Of a stretch of 64,000 bases of DNA, positions 10,801 to 23,215 are shown in pieces. The DNA is taken from the NCBI GenBank assembly GCA_963920575.1, contig OY986971.1:7628779-7692778 (forward strand). Reading direction: 5' to 3'. This DNA comes from Narthecium ossifragum. Lineage: Eukaryota; Streptophyta; Magnoliopsida; Dioscoreales; Nartheciaceae. The first letter of the stretch is position 1. Every line of letters starts with the position of its first letter. Under the pieces are notes generated by a model that saw only the letters and a program-made list of their open reading frames with translations, was not told the DNA's origin and ran no database searches. The position numbers and the translations under genes were made by a program.

Positions 10801-12503
10801 TAAAGATAGGGGGCTTTTATTCTGCTAGCAATTTTTGTTGGGTGAATGAGTTTTGGACACCTAAAAATGTTTTAGCAACAATACACTGTTAGAAAAATCT
10901 TGTATGTAGCTGAATGATAAATTGATTTTGTTTTGCAGCAAATTCAACAAATGATTGTTGAGGTCGACAAAGATGGAAGCGGGACGATTGATTTTGATGA
11001 ATTTGTGTACATGATGACGGCAAAAATGGGAGAAAGGGAGAAGGACAAAGATCTCATGAAAGCTTTCCGAATCATCGACCAAGATCATAATGTTATATAC
11101 TAACTATTACAATCTCACGTCGTGATTTTCTAATAGAACATGCCCATATCATTGTTTCCTTTTTGTTTTTTCAGTTTTTTCCTGTTGGCAATTTACTCTG
11201 TTTGGTTCTATTCCAGGGAAAGATATCTCTGATGGACATATTGAGTACCGCCAAAGAGCTAGGTGAAAGCTTCAGTAAACAAGAAATAGAAGAGATGATA
11301 GACCAGGCAGACCTAAACGGTGAGTAATCTTCTGCTTTCATGGAACTCAGTCATTGTTTATGGAAGATGATCAGTTTTCCTTCTTCATGGCATGGAAATT
11401 GGTTAATGTGTCTGATTGTTTAAAGGATACCTTATCGCCGGATGTAGGAGAATCAATGATACCATGACTGACCTAGGATGCCGTTGCCTGTTGAAACCAA
11501 CCAGAATTCAGTTTCATAATATCAAAGACTAATTTGTGATAGAATTGGAGGCAATTTTTGGAGGCTTTAGTTATTTCCTTATTCCTTTCTTGAACTAGAG
11601 ATAAGCACCTTGCTGTCTTTGTGAAAGAAGTGGCTTTGTTTGGATCATAACCTGAATAACCCTGATCATGTTGCAAACTAATATTGAGACATGAGTTATT
11701 GCTATATATCGTGAAGCTGTCACAGTTTTACATCTTTCATTGATCATAGCTGCAAATTGCAATCTATTGACGTGCATATCATTATATAAACTATAAAGGA
11801 TGTGCTTTCTATATTTAAGCAGTGAAAACATGCAGTCAAGCTCCGCATAATTAGTAGTAATGCTAAAGTTCAATTTTACCAGCCAGAGGAAGCTTAGGAA
11901 AATTGAAGAACAGAATAGAAATGGCTCTCTCTTTAATTATGAGGCATGTAAGGTTCTTAGCATGACCAAACATAGCTTAGACTTCAAACCCATAAAGTAT
12001 TGTTTTGGTTTAGTGTTACTTGTTTGGATTGGATACCTTCTAAACATTGGTGTTCAGCATCTTGATTTGCCTTAATTTCCCTGTTACATGAACACTGTAT
12101 TTTATGGAATGCTGTATGCTCGAAGATTTTGTAGAGGAGGTCAATCTAATTTGACCAATCTACCCGAATAGTTAAGCTGATAGAAGAGGTTAATTTAAAC
12201 ATTTATAGTAGAGTTTAACAATTACTAGCTTCAAGAAAAGTTCATGTTAATGCTGCTATTATCTGCTGCCAGTTGATTTGCATCTAAATGACTACTTTAG
12301 CTATTTGAAGGTGACAAGGTAGTTTTGGGTTTTTAGACTTTATTAATTCTAATCAAAAGCATACTAATCTTTCTTTGATTCCATCTTGGTACGTAGCTCT
12401 TATCTAGTTGAATCTGAAATTACGATACATGAGATGTGCAGGTGATGGAGAGGTCGACGTTGACGAATTCTTGAAGATGATGAAAAAGCCAAACTTAGGG
12501 TAA
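7807..12503 (+). CDS. CEN: Centrin (caltractin), calcium-binding EF-hand protein
   Basis: Centrins bind calcium and act at microtubule-organising and nuclear-pore sites; plant members also join nucleotide-excision repair complexes. Spliced CDS: 7807-7809, 8795-8921, 9020-9056, 9161-9188, 10939-11091, 11217-11319, 12442-12503. That is 513 nt and 170 residues, normal for the family, and every intron is GT-AG. The basic N-terminus ([20 protein letters not shown]) precedes four EF-hands. Loop 1 is residues 39-50 ([12 protein letters not shown]), loop 2 is 75-86 ([12 protein letters not shown]), loop 3 is 112-123 (DQDHNGKISLMD) and loop 4 is 148-159 ([12 protein letters not shown]). Loops 1, 2 and 4 keep Glu at position 12; loop 3 has Asp, which usually weakens binding. 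Exon 1 contributes only the ATG. That start is chosen because it splices in frame to SGYYTQGG and no other ATG upstream of exon 2 fits. Intron 4 is 1.75 kb. No frame damage is seen. Confidence 0.95.
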
Positions 12504-12758
12504 TATTAGTTGTTCAAAGCCATCATATATGTAATCTTCTGATTATAAGATGTATCTAAAACTTAGTCATTTCCCTCGCTTGTAACTTGATGAATGCTTT
12601 TATGTGCATATATATTCAGTTTTAGCTGGTTCTTATGTGCTGTAGTAATCAAATAAATGAGCAGAGGGGCCGCTGCTTTCTTAGGGATGAAACCACAAGG
12701 ATCATGAAATATGTTGTTCTTATATGGTTATAATGCTCAAGTAAATTGATGTAGTAAC
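12504..12758 (+). other. 3' flank of centrin
   Basis: AT-rich 3' untranslated and intergenic sequence. AATAAA occurs near 12650 and could serve polyadenylation. A gypsy LTR begins 256 bp after the stop codon. Confidence 0.5.
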
Positions 12759-13301
12759 TGTCACGCCCCGTCCCAATTATCATCTAATAAAATCTCAAAA
12801 TTTAAAACTTGAACGATCACCTCACACAATCCCATGATCATTTATTCATAACCTTTGACATGCATTTTGCATTCTACAACGGAAGCATTTATTAATTCAC
12901 AAGGGGACACATTCGCCCCACAAGATACAACTAATGACATCAAAGATTAAGAGGCTACACATGTATCCAATACATATCTCATGGCTGTGCACAGGTAAAC
13001 AATATATATATACATGATTAATTACTGAGCTCGATACATAAACCTCAAAAGTATAGGAGGCATATAATAAAACAATACATCTTTGACTAATAACAAGGAG
13101 TACAAGAATTGGCCTTCCAGCCTACCAACTCTGAGCTCACTCCTATTACAAAATCTATCACTCAACAGATGTCCTCGATCGCCTCCAGATGTACTTCTCA
13201 TTTGCTACTGCTTGCTCGGTCTAGCAGCTTTACACGACTCGCCTGCAGGTCACAGCCCGAATAGGGTGAGACAAAGCTCAGCAGACAAACTTAACAACTA
13301 G

Positions 13302-13705
13302 TTACGACATGTTTGGTTGGACACAACTGTCGGGAATGGAATGATCAAATCCCCGATCAAATCCCATTCCGTTGTTTGGTTAGACATTAAAGTTGGGGAT
13401 GGAATACTTCATTCCTGACAAGTTGGGAATGAGGCTATCCCATTTAATAGCCCGGACTCCCACATTTCATTCCTGACGGAATGGCGGTTATAATATAACT
13501 TGGTTATTTATTTCATATTCCCATTCCATTCCCACACTTATTTTTGTTTACCAAACATCTTCAAGCGTGATTCATAATCTCATTTCTTGTGCAAACCAAA
13601 CATGCCACATCATCCTCATTCCACTCTTCATTCCCATTCCATTCTCATTCCTAATCTCATTCTCATTCCATCCCCCATTCCTTGTGCAAACCAAACGTGT
13701 CGTAA
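13302..13705. mobile_element. MITE with TTACGACATGTTTGG termini
   Basis: A 404-bp element with inverted ends: left TTACGACATGTTTGGTT, right AACCAAACGTGTCGTAA, one mismatch in 17. The interior is rich in repeated ATTCC/GGAAT words (CATTCCATTCC type) and has no coding. No unambiguous target duplication could be read, so the superfamily (PIF/Tourist or hAT) is uncertain. Confidence 0.75.
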
Positions 13706-14477
13706 GGTTACAACAAAAGCAACCCATCCAGTACACCGGACCTCCTCTACACATTAAGCCTATATAGGAGGCATTACGGCTATCCAACTCAACAAGACAC
13801 CTTTATGGTGAATACCAACGTAAAGATGCCAACCTACCCCTACCCATCGATGCGCATAAGCCGCATGTACCAGCTCAAACTCTAGGGACTCGACATCGGT
13901 TTAACCTCGACCAACCCAAGGGATCCTCCATCCTAAGGTAGTTGAAAACCAAATCTAAACTCTCCAGCCTAAACCACAAGACCTGACATGAATCCAATCA
14001 TTATCCGGGCTGCTCGAGACCCCTGAATCCTCGACCAATGTCAACACAACCATCCTACATGTAATGCACAACCAAAGGATGCCCAAGCATACACATATAA
14101 GTAGGTAAGATGCACATTCGATGCCATTTGATACCATACATCTCATAACATAAGCATAGTCACATAGAAAGTATAGGATAGGGATTTCTATAAACATACA
14201 AAGGGCATTGGATCCAATCCAATCCCTATTGTCTATCCCAAGCCATTTCCAAGGGTTCCAGCCCTTGAGATCTAACAAATAGGATGAACCCACTAGGGTT
14301 CCATCCCTAAAACATTCAAAACATTCACAATTGTATCCATCAAAGAATTAAAGGCATCAATAACAACTCTAGGACTTCACAAGTCCTAAATCTAAGCATA
14401 ACTATAGCTTAGCATCAAGAACTTGAGAGGGTTAGGGTTTCACCTACCTCAAAGAGCAAAAAGAGAGTAAGAGGAAG

Positions 14478-16746
14478 TGTAAGGACCTAATTGCATTTAA
14501 GGGTTTTTATGTAAGATTGGATGACCTTTTATGTAATTGTGGGTCTTGCGGGGTGTTTTCTGCAAAAATCACCCCCACCCTTCTAGAGAATTCGAGTCTC
14601 TTCTCTTCTCCCCCGATTTCTTTTCCTCTCTCTTCATTCTCACCTCACAGTCACCAGAGAGAGAATTCCAGAGAGATCTAGAGAGAAGGGGGGCGGAGAG
14701 ATCGAGAGGGTGGAGGAGGTGGAGATCGCCGGCGCCGGAGTTTGAGAGGGCGAGATCGACCCCGAGAGAGAGAGATCGGGAGAGAACGTGAGAGAGGGAG
14801 CTGGAGAGGGAGGAAGAGGAGCAGAGAGGGTGAGATCGAGATGGAGCTCACCGGGGAGTGAATGTTCGGTGCGGCTCTCCGTCGGAGTTCTTCCCAATCT
14901 CATCCAAGGTGAGCTTCTAGCTTCTCTCCCCTTCGTTTTCCGTCATTTTTTCGTTGGGTTTTGGGGTTTTCATGGGTTTCTCCGGCGATGGGTCGCCAGT
15001 GACGACGTCGGAGTTGACACCACTCCTCTTCCCGGCGACTGCAGCGTCGGGAAAGGGTGGAGGTGAACCTCGACGCCGTCCTCTCTGTCCTTGTGGTTTT
15101 TCCCCAAGTCGGCAACTCTGTTTTCCTCCCTCCCGGCCATGGATTCCAGTGAGGATTCCGGCCGGCCTTTCTCTAGTCGTGGCCGCCGACCTCCTTGGGA
15201 ACCTTGCTAGGGACAGCGAGCGGCTTCCCTTCTTCTCCTCTGGTATTTCTCCTCGGTGCTTGAGCACCCTGTTTGGAGATCCGACGGAGCTCCGGCGATC
15301 TTCTTGAGGAAGAAGATGACCCCTGTGAGGTGCATGTTAGCACACACGCACAGTGTCTACTAACATGCACCAGAGCCTTCGGATGCCCGTAGTTGAGCTC
15401 TCGATGCCCATTTTCGATGTTTCTCGCGTCGTTCGACCGGCTTTTCGAGCGCCATCTATTTCTAGTAGTTTCAATTCCTTTTAGGGCCCTGCCTGATCGT
15501 TCTTGCTTTGTGTGCTTTAGACGATCGGAGCGGCTGTCAGGATCAGAGCATGACGTGGATCCCCGGACTTAAGGAGCGCATTGATTGTTCTCTTGAGGTA
15601 GGAGTTACCTCATAGGATTGTTGTGCTTGTATGCTATATAATTGTGTTGATGCTTTGATATATGTTTGTATGTATTGTATTAATCTTGTGTGTATATACG
15701 ATGCTATGTTATGCTATGATGATTTCCTGTATGTATGTGTAATGACATTAATTGACCATTTTATTGATTGATCAATTAATTATTGTGATTTGTGCATACA
15801 TGCTAGGAATGTCAGGTCTGTCTTAGGATAGGGATTATGGTTGGGTCTAGTCAGGTCCTGTAGCTAGACTAGTCAGAGTCTAGGGACTAAGTTGATGACT
15901 TGATCTGAGGACTTTGATCTGGTTAAAGATCTGACTTGAGGATTTGATCTGATTGAGGATATGACTTGAGGTTGTGTTGCCTATACTAGTATACTGAGGC
16001 CTGTATAGAGTTTATAGGGGTCTGGGCGAGCGTTGACGGCCAGACGCGGCGACTGTGTGTGTAAGACTTACCCAGACTAGCCAGACCAGGATCAGTAAGC
16101 TAGTATAGGATGTTGTACCTATACTAGTATACTGGGGCTGGGAATAGAGTCTATAGGGGTATGGGCGAGCATTGACGGCCGGACGCGGCGACTGTGCGTG
16201 TAAGACTTATCCATACTAGCCAGACAATACTTAGGCAGTATACTAGGATAGGTGGGTGTATACCAGTGTCCTAAAGTGTATCAGGTGACTCCTACTGGGC
16301 TTTTGAGCTCATTGTTTGGGTTTTTGGTTTTTGGTGCAGGTAGGCCCGAGACCAGTGCAGTCCATGGAGGTCCTGTTTCAGGATGAGGAGTCATTTTATC
16401 ATTATGTCTATTTTCTTATGTTTGATAAAGCTTGTATATGTTGGAAATGAAAGAATTGTGTATTATAAATTTTGGGCTGAATTATCATGTATCTTTGGTG
16501 GATTTGTACTCTTACATACAATTTGATGAACTAAATGTATATTATTGGAAATGTTGTGGGCGGATGTACTCCTAAATGTGGTGAATGGTTGTAAAGAGAT
16601 AAAGATTTTGATTAATTGTTTTAGGATGTGTATATATCTGTTGACAGGTTGTGTAAATGTGAACTCACGCGCTCGTGCCCAAGGGTCATGCCGAAATTTT
16701 CAGTAATTTCGGGATAAATTGTATTTAATTGAGGCGGGGTGTGACA
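14478..16746 (+). mobile_element. Solo LTR, gypsy-like family D
   Basis: Runs TGTAAGGACC...GGGGTGTGACA, 2269 bp. The flanks are GGAAG (14473-14477) and GGAAA (16747-16751), a 5-bp target duplication with one change. A second, reverse-oriented copy is at 46438-49716, and its 3' end aligns for more than 100 bp. The region at 14580-14870 is a GA/CT-rich tract and produces several spurious ORFs. There is no internal domain, so this is a solo LTR. Confidence 0.85.
15980..16230 (+). repeat. Tandem duplication of a 138-bp unit inside LTR D
   Basis: Two diverged copies of a unit starting CCTATACTAGTATACTG, at 15980 and 16118. Each contains GGGCGAGC(A/G)TTGACGGCC and GCGGCGACTGTG. The other LTR D copy near 47000 has the same motifs. 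Confidence 0.7.
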
Positions 16747-17443
16747 GGAAAGCACCTAAGGAAGAAGAACCAAGCACCGACGAAGCTCCGGTGAGATCCG
16801 GCATTCCCAAAACCCCTCCAAGCCTTCACCTGAAACTACTGATTTAAGCAAAATACTGATTTAAGCAATCAGCACCGAGATTACTGTTCATACAACAATA
16901 CTCAGCCCGAGTACTGTTCATGCTACAGTAACAAGCTATGTACTACATATAACTGACACAAAGAAATGGACATAACTTTTACATCCGAACTTCGAATGTG
17001 AAGAATCAAGATGTTTAGAAAAGCTCTTTCCAAGATGCACAACTTTCTATTTCACACCAGCCTAAGATTCTGATGGTTGAAAGGTCTAAAAAGCCTTTCA
17101 AATCTGTTGATTTCTGAAAATCAGAAACTAGAAAAAAAAAAACGAACTACAAAGAAGGTTATTTCGGTCATTTCAACTCTAAAAATTCCGAAACTTTGCA
17201 CACTAATCTACCTCGACTAGATACATATGTGAGGAAAGAAAATGGGGCCAAAAGCCCACCCGTCACGCAAGCTCCATACGCGTGTCACCGATACTTAAGA
17301 AAATATGGATTTCCTTCGAATCAAAAGCCACTTGACCCACAAGTGCCCTACTTCGAATTCAACCACCTCCTACAAGCTCACCCAAGCCAAGGCACATGTG
17401 GTCTAATCCATATTTCCCGAGGACAAAGTATCGGGACCTCACA

Positions 17444-17462
17444 ACCTACCCCCCTTAAAAGG
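17444..17462 (-). promoter_or_regulatory. Polypurine tract of the gypsy element
   Basis: On the minus strand the sequence CCTTTTAAGGGGGGTAGGT abuts the first base of the 3' LTR. This is where plus-strand DNA synthesis is primed in gypsy elements. Confidence 0.75.
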
Positions 17463-18940
17463 TCTTTCGTCTCTGAAATTCGAATGAAGTACACTACCCA
17501 ACGTACAAGCATATGAAAACCAGACTAATTTCAACACAAGGGAAGCACAAAATAGGGGCAAACCACTGCCCTATCACGCGAAGCTACAATAGCCCCCAAA
17601 GGCTCATGAAGCTCCACCCTCACCTCAAACAGGTGAGGCAACACACTGTGCTCCAAGAGACATACCACTTCATCTCGCGTATCCATACTTGCAAGACCAG
17701 CATGCACCCAACGAACAAGAGAAGTGAACCCTCAAGGGAAGTGCTCACACAACAGCTCCTTTGCCAACTCTGCAAAGCTACCTCTGCATCCAAAGCTGAA
17801 GTCTCGCACAACTCCGGTCTCAACTGAGTACTCTGACAAAACCTGGCATGGCCTCCATGCGCTTCGCATATCCAACTACGCCTCTAGAGCTCTGGTCAGC
17901 ATTGTTGGCGTCGCACATAGGGCACGTAGGTACCTGTTATCAGTCTGCTCTTCAAGGTGTCGTCTGAACTGACTCGCGATCTCAAACACGTGATGCTCCT
18001 CTGTTGTGATCCTCTTGACGACTGCTTTCATCTGCCAACTTAGGGTGTCTGCTATGGCTCTTGCTTTACCCAGACGGTAAAACAACCCAAATCATAGTCC
18101 TCAGAGAACTCCAACCGTTGTCTCTACCACTAGACAACATAGGGAGCATGCGCTCCAAGGAGATGATGGAGCCATACCTCCAAAGGCTGTTATGGTAGCC
18201 AACACCACCAACTCACACGGGAGAACCCACTCATGGCCTCTTAACCCAAGAGAACCATGGGATGACCACAACTTGACCCTCTACAGTGAGCACACTGCTC
18301 ATCCTCAGTGCAGGCGTCAAAACAACCATAGAAGGAAGTGCTCTTTCATCTTTTTTTTTTCATATTTTTCCAGCTTCGGATTTTTTCCTTTTGCTGCTTC
18401 TCCCGAACCCTCTTTTGTTGTTCCCACCACGCCGAAGCTCGACCTTTCAGTTTGATAGACACAAACTTCACCTTTATGTCATTGGTTACTTTTTGAAACT
18501 CAAATATATGTTCAATCTGATGAAGCTAGTCAATGAAGATCTCCAGCTGCAATCCTCCCGCGAACTCAGGTAGGTATACCTTGAATCCGTAATCCATGTA
18601 ACGATCACGCTGGTTATGATGCCGAAACGGAGGCTGGTCACCATACTTATTTTGGAAGGAGGATTCGTCTGATGACAACTCCTCTTATTCAAGAGAGAGG
18701 GGCGTCTGGTCACGGTTTTGTTGCTGGAGCAGAAGCTGGAGCTCGGCAACTTGCCATGTAGATCAACTATGGTCGCCTCTAGGACTCCTTGCTCCTGACG
18801 AGGGGGTGCGTTGTCTATAGGAGAACAACCACGCCTACCTCCTCATTGGCGGTTATGGGCGGGTGGACTGGGTGGATTCGGACGCCGTGCTCGTGCTGCA
18901 CTGGTTCGAGGCATTCCTACCCTCTTCCAGGAAACACAAC
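17463..18940 (-). pseudogene. Gypsy internal region, degraded (RNase H and gag-like debris)
   Basis: Minus-strand coding debris. At about 17876-18085 a frame reads YRLGKARAIADTLSWQ, matching the end of the gypsy RNase H domain (usual form YHPGKANVVADALSRK), and continues into sequence typical of the linker towards integrase. Between about 18400 and 18900 the minus strand resembles the gag leader of the same elements, but I cannot confirm a domain. Reverse transcriptase and integrase were not found, so most of pol has been lost. The plus-strand ORFs here are shadows. Confidence 0.65.
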
Positions 18941-18956
18941 CTGGCTCTGATAACAC
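18941..18956 (-). promoter_or_regulatory. Primer-binding site complementary to initiator tRNA-Met
   Basis: On the minus strand this reads GTGTTATCAGAGCCAG, close to the common gypsy primer-binding site TGGTATCAGAGCC. It places the 5' LTR of this element to the right, from 18957. Confidence 0.6.
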
Positions 18957-19795
18957 TCTGGCGTAGGTTGAGCGTGAAAAGAATAGCATCTCGACAGGAG
19001 AGACGACCGTCCTCTCTGTGGGAGAGAAAACCAGAATTCTCAAGAGGAGAAAACTACTCCAAACTTCATTAAGGGTCCATTTGGCACCTGGGGATCCCGG
19101 CGGATCCTGCACCGCGGGATCCGACGTTTGGATCTTGCGTGGATCTCGTGCGGATCCCGGAAAGTGGGATTCGCCCAAGGGCGGATCCCATTTTCGGCGT
19201 CCGCTCAATTCGAGCCGACGCCGGGGGCGGGATCCGTGCCCGCGGATTCTGTCCCATGGATACTACGGGTACCGTGGATCCCGCAGTGTCCAAACAAACC
19301 CTAATTAAAACTCCCCAACTACAAACCCTGAAACTCCTTTTATAGACTAAGGAGATACCCACTTACAGATGGACTCAAACTGCAAAAATAGCAACTAATA
19401 TCCAATCAAACTATCAATCAAACTAATCTCGAAATTAGAAAAGAAAGAAAACTACAAAATATGGAAAGCCCTAATTAAGAAAAAACTGCCAAATAAGGAA
19501 AGTTCAACTAAAAACTGAATTTTCGGGTATCAGCTGAAGGAATTTGGGCTCGGGACACCTTGGGTCATGGGGGATCATTTTGATCCAGATGATTCTTGTA
19601 GGGCTCGGCGAGCTGGTCATTTTGACACCTCATACGCCCCGATCGAACACCGTGATCAAAAGTTATGCCCATCCGACGGCCACGGTCGTCCGGAGACCTG
19701 ATTCGAACCGATGGAAACCGAACGCGTTCCGACCGCCTTGGGACTGCCAGTTCAGCTACTTGTCCTGCTTCATTTCATGAACTTATTGGGCGTCA
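18957..19795 (-). mobile_element. Probable 5' LTR of a gypsy element (family G, reverse)
   Basis: The sequence to the right of the primer-binding site differs from LTR F. A minus-strand TATA-like CTATAAAAGG lies at 19336-19345. The right boundary, near GGGCGTCA at about 19797, is approximate. It contains the MITE at 19073-19301. I saw no second copy in the window, so the call depends on the adjacent primer-binding site and the TATA box. Confidence 0.45.
19073..19301. mobile_element. GC-rich Tourist-type MITE
   Basis: A 229-bp element flanked by the 3-bp duplication TAA (19070-19072 and 19302-19304). Ends are GGGTCCATTTGG and CCAAACAAACCC. The TAA target and these ends are those of PIF/Harbinger MITEs. 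The interior is unusually GC-rich and packed with GGATCC/GGATCT words. No coding. Confidence 0.85.
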
Positions 19796-19972
19796 AAAAA
19801 TAAATAATTAATGACATGTATTTTACATAGTTTCTATTCTGTGTTGTTCTTCTCCTTTATCTTGTTGTATGCTGTTTCAAGGCTGTGCATCCTTGCTTTC
19901 ATTTAATTTTTCCGACAGTGTTTACTTAGTCATGGTGAACGTGTTTCTATATGACCATTTCAATCTCACTGA
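19796..19972. other. CACTA 5' non-coding sequence
   Basis: AT-rich leader before the CACTA transposase start. No CACTA terminus was found to the left, so the 5' end of that element seems lost or displaced by the gypsy insertions. Confidence 0.4.
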
Positions 19973-21048
19973 ATGGATAAGAATTGGATTCATTTACGTA
20001 CAGGAACACAAGAATATGACAGGGACATGCTAAAATTTATTGATGAAGCATTTTCACGTCCCGGGGTCATAGATAAAATTAAATGCCCATGCTGGAAATG
20101 TAATAATGGATATGAACATACAACGAGGAAGGTAGAACTGCATTTGTTGAAAAATCGCTTTGAAACTACTTACACATGTTGGATATATCATGGCGAGGAT
20201 TTTCTAGAGTCGGAGTAGGAAGAGGTGGAATTGTTCGGTGATGATGCAATCATTCACACATGTATAGAGGAGATGTCATGGAAAAAAGAAGTGATGATGC
20301 ATATACTTATCAGTTAGTGTACGACATGTATAGAGCAGAAACTTGTGGAATGGGAAGTAGTGAACAATTACACAAGCAGGTTGAAGAGGATCCTAATGAT
20401 GATGCTAACAGATTTTATAGATTGTTAAAAGATGCGGATGAAACCCTTTATCCGGGGTGTAGCGAGTCTAAGTTGTCAATTATTGTCAATAAATTCCAGA
20501 TGAAGTGCCTTAACGGATGTAGTAATGCATCAATAGATCCATTGCTCAAGTATATGAACAAGATGAGCCCAAAGGGCAACAAAATACCCGATTCTTTTTA
20601 CGAGGCTAGAAAGACTATTAAGGATCTTGGCCTTGATTATGAGAAAATTGTTGCGTACGTGAATGATTGCATACTCTATCACAATGAATTTGCTACACTT
20701 GACAAGTGCCCATCTTGTGGTGAGGGAAGGTGGAAGAAAAGTAAGGTTCATGAACATTCCAACAGCTTAAGGGCAAGGAATCAGGTTCATTGAAAGGTTT
20801 TACGGTATTTTCCTCTCATGCCAAGATTAAGAAGGCTGTTCATGTCGAAACAGACAGTTGCTGCTATGCGATGGCATAAAGATGAACATGATGATGGTGG
20901 CATTTTGAGACATCGTGTTGATTCTCAAGCATGGAAATCTTTTGATGATAAGCACAATGATTTTTCTATGGATCCTCGAAATGTAAGACTTGGATTAGCA
21001 ACCGATGGCTTCAACCCATTTGGAAATATGAGCACATCGTACAGTACA
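19973..21048 (+). pseudogene. CACTA (En/Spm) TNP2-like transposase, 5' part
   Basis: The N-terminal transposase-associated domain is at 19973-20218: MDKNWIHLRTGTQEY, CPCWKC and a YTCWIYHGE motif. After a stop and frame change the protein resumes at 20260-20793 with the TNP2 N-terminal region (MKCLNGCSN, LGLDYEKI, CPSCGEGRWKK). It continues at 20797-21048 with the catalytic-region start: LRYFPLMPRLRRLF, then AMRWHKDEH, DSQAWKSFD and DPRNVRLGLATDGFNPFG. The frame ends at ...MSTSYST, where LTR A is inserted at 21049. The next residues of the same protein (WP, then IPYNLPPWLCM) are found at 42342, so this is the 5' half of one transposase. Internal stops at 20218 and 20793 show it was already decaying. 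Confidence 0.9.
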
Positions 21049-23015
21049 TGTCACACCCCGACCCAGAAAACCCATCCGGACCGGGACCTAAGAGTCCTAA
21101 ACTCTAAAAAAAAATCAAACAACGAGAGTCTCCCCTGTATTTCCTCAATTTGAACCATGTGCAGTTTACAATTTCATCTCAAATTAAAACAAAAATTTAT
21201 AACAGTTCTAAATTCAACATGAATACAATTCTACTATCATCATTTCACTGATTGGCACAGGTTCTGGTACAACATCTATTTATACAACAATTCCACCAAC
21301 CCTCATTACATAAGTTAATACAGATGATCAAATCCTAGAAGAGGGAAATTATACATTTAATACAACTGCAATTGTACAACTATTAACAAAATGGGAAACT
21401 CTACGATCGTCAAGTACACCTTGAAACTCCAAGTCCGCGATCACCTCGAGAATAGCGCACCAACGCCCAGAAGATCACGTGAAAGGAAAGAACTGTATCA
21501 CCGATGCAGCCCGGGTAGGAGTGAGCAACAAAGCTCAGTAGGGTTCTACGCTATTCTACGTCGCATAGAAAGGGAGGGAAACAACAACAGTGTCGTTTCT
21601 CCGCCTAAGTCTAAAGGATGCCACGGGGTCCCATAACCCCTATCGATTCCCCAAGGGGTCCTACTCTTCTCAACCGACCACGCTGGGAACATCAACCAAA
21701 CACGCTGGGAGGAAACAAGAACCAGAACCAGTAGGAACACCCTTACTCAGCAGGGAGCCTTTTTGTGGGGACACACGTTTGGGACATCGACAACCATCCT
21801 TAGCACTTGGCCTTGGAGAAGCGACACGACCTCTAAATCTCAAATAATATAATATTCCAGTCCGACTACCTAATAATCCTCGAATGATATCAAACATAAT
21901 CACTGATGACAATCAGGTTCTAATCCTCAACTACCCAAACCCTGGTCCTAAGGCTAGATCCGGGCTACCTGAGAACCCCGGATCAACGATCGAATCTATC
22001 GCCTACCATCTAGTCTGAATGCCTTTAATGCAAGCAAATGCATGTAATGCACATGCACACACTAATAGATCAGGACATGGAGCAGCATGTCAAATATCAT
22101 ACATAAGGCTAGGCATATCACCAAGCTTGCCATGGGGGTAAACATGCATAAAGAAGATAAAGGTCTAAACAAGTAACAACACATTCAATCGGAATTCCGG
22201 CATTACGACGGCTTAAACGGCCGTCCACCGAAATTCCTACAACGGGGCACACCCTCGACCACACAGATTATAATAACAAGCAGTTAAACAAGCTAATACA
22301 CGTGACACACTAGCGGCCTGCTCAAATATCTAAACATCCTAAGGGCCATGACTCCCTTGGTTCAACTACAAGCCCCACACGGGCTTAAGCAAATATAAAG
22401 CATACAATCTACATATATAACATGGCATGATTCTTTAATTAAAAGCTAACTAAGCATGAGTAGTTAACTAGTTAAATAAGCAAGCCAAAAACTCAAGAAT
22501 CAACTCAAAAAAACCTACCAATTCGGACATGTTAATCCTACATGCCACTAGTGGTATGAATTTAAGGATTTTAGGTGAACTAAACCGAATGAATCATCGA
22601 AATCCGAGAAAACCTCTTAAATCCAGATTTTTACATTAACCCTACATTAGCGAAGATGGAATCTTCACAATTTGACGCCCAAACGATGTCAAACCACAAA
22701 TTAGACAAGATTAGATATAGAATTGCATGCCAGGAACATAATATTCAAGAATTGGATCTAATTGAATTCTAATTTCCACAGATTTTACGAATCAATTTCT
22801 TAATTTCTGTTTCGCAGCAGTTTAGTAAACTATTCATGAAACATCGTAGGAAAATCCAAAAATGATGAAATCAGCGGCATTCGGAAGAGGACTCGATGAT
22901 CTACAACTTTCATCTAGAAAGGTTCCCGAGATCATGCTCACACAGGTCAGAAATTGAGTTGAAAACTGACTGTTCATTGAAGAACAGAGCACTCAAAGAA
23001 ATCCGGGAAAAACAT
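21049..23015 (-). mobile_element. LTR A (reverse), left part, inserted in the CACTA transposase
   Basis: Begins TGTCACACCCCGACCC straight after GTACA (21044-21048). It shares with the other A copies a block at about 21500-21545 (GCAGCCCGGGTAGGAGTGAG and CTCAGTAGGGTTCTAC). It runs into the first N gap. The remainder of the same LTR is at 40429-40455 and about 41966-42336, where it ends TTCACA before the second GTACA. Confidence 0.85.
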
Positions 23016-23215
23016 NNNNNNNNNNNNNNNNNNNNNNNNNNNNNNNNNNNNNNNNNNNNNNNNNNNNNNNNNNNNNNNNNNNNNNNNNNNNNNNNNNNNN
23101 NNNNNNNNNNNNNNNNNNNNNNNNNNNNNNNNNNNNNNNNNNNNNNNNNNNNNNNNNNNNNNNNNNNNNNNNNNNNNNNNNNNNNNNNNNNNNNNNNNNN
23201 NNNNNNNNNNNNNNN
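23016..23215. other. Assembly gap 1 (200 N)
   Basis: Exactly 200 N, the same as gap 2, so probably a fixed-length placeholder rather than a measured distance. The left edge is LTR A; the right edge is a GGAAAGTAACT repeat. Confidence 0.95.

Larger units (their letters stand above)
12759..17443 (-). mobile_element. Gypsy LTR, family F (3' LTR, reverse), with nested insertions
   Basis: On the plus strand the LTR begins TGTCACGCCCCG and ends GGGACCTCACA, so on its own strand it runs TGTGAGGTCCC...GGGGCGTGACA. A polypurine tract immediately outside the right end (17444 onward) shows that this is the 3' LTR of a minus-strand element. It contains a MITE (13302-13705) and a solo LTR of family D (14478-16746); without them it is about 2.0 kb. 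A second copy of the same LTR end starts at 53535. Confidence 0.8.

Noticed and set aside
10415..12075. Short ORFs in centrin introns
   Set aside because: They lie in introns 4 and 6 or run out of exon 5, have no domains, and are explained by the spliced centrin model.
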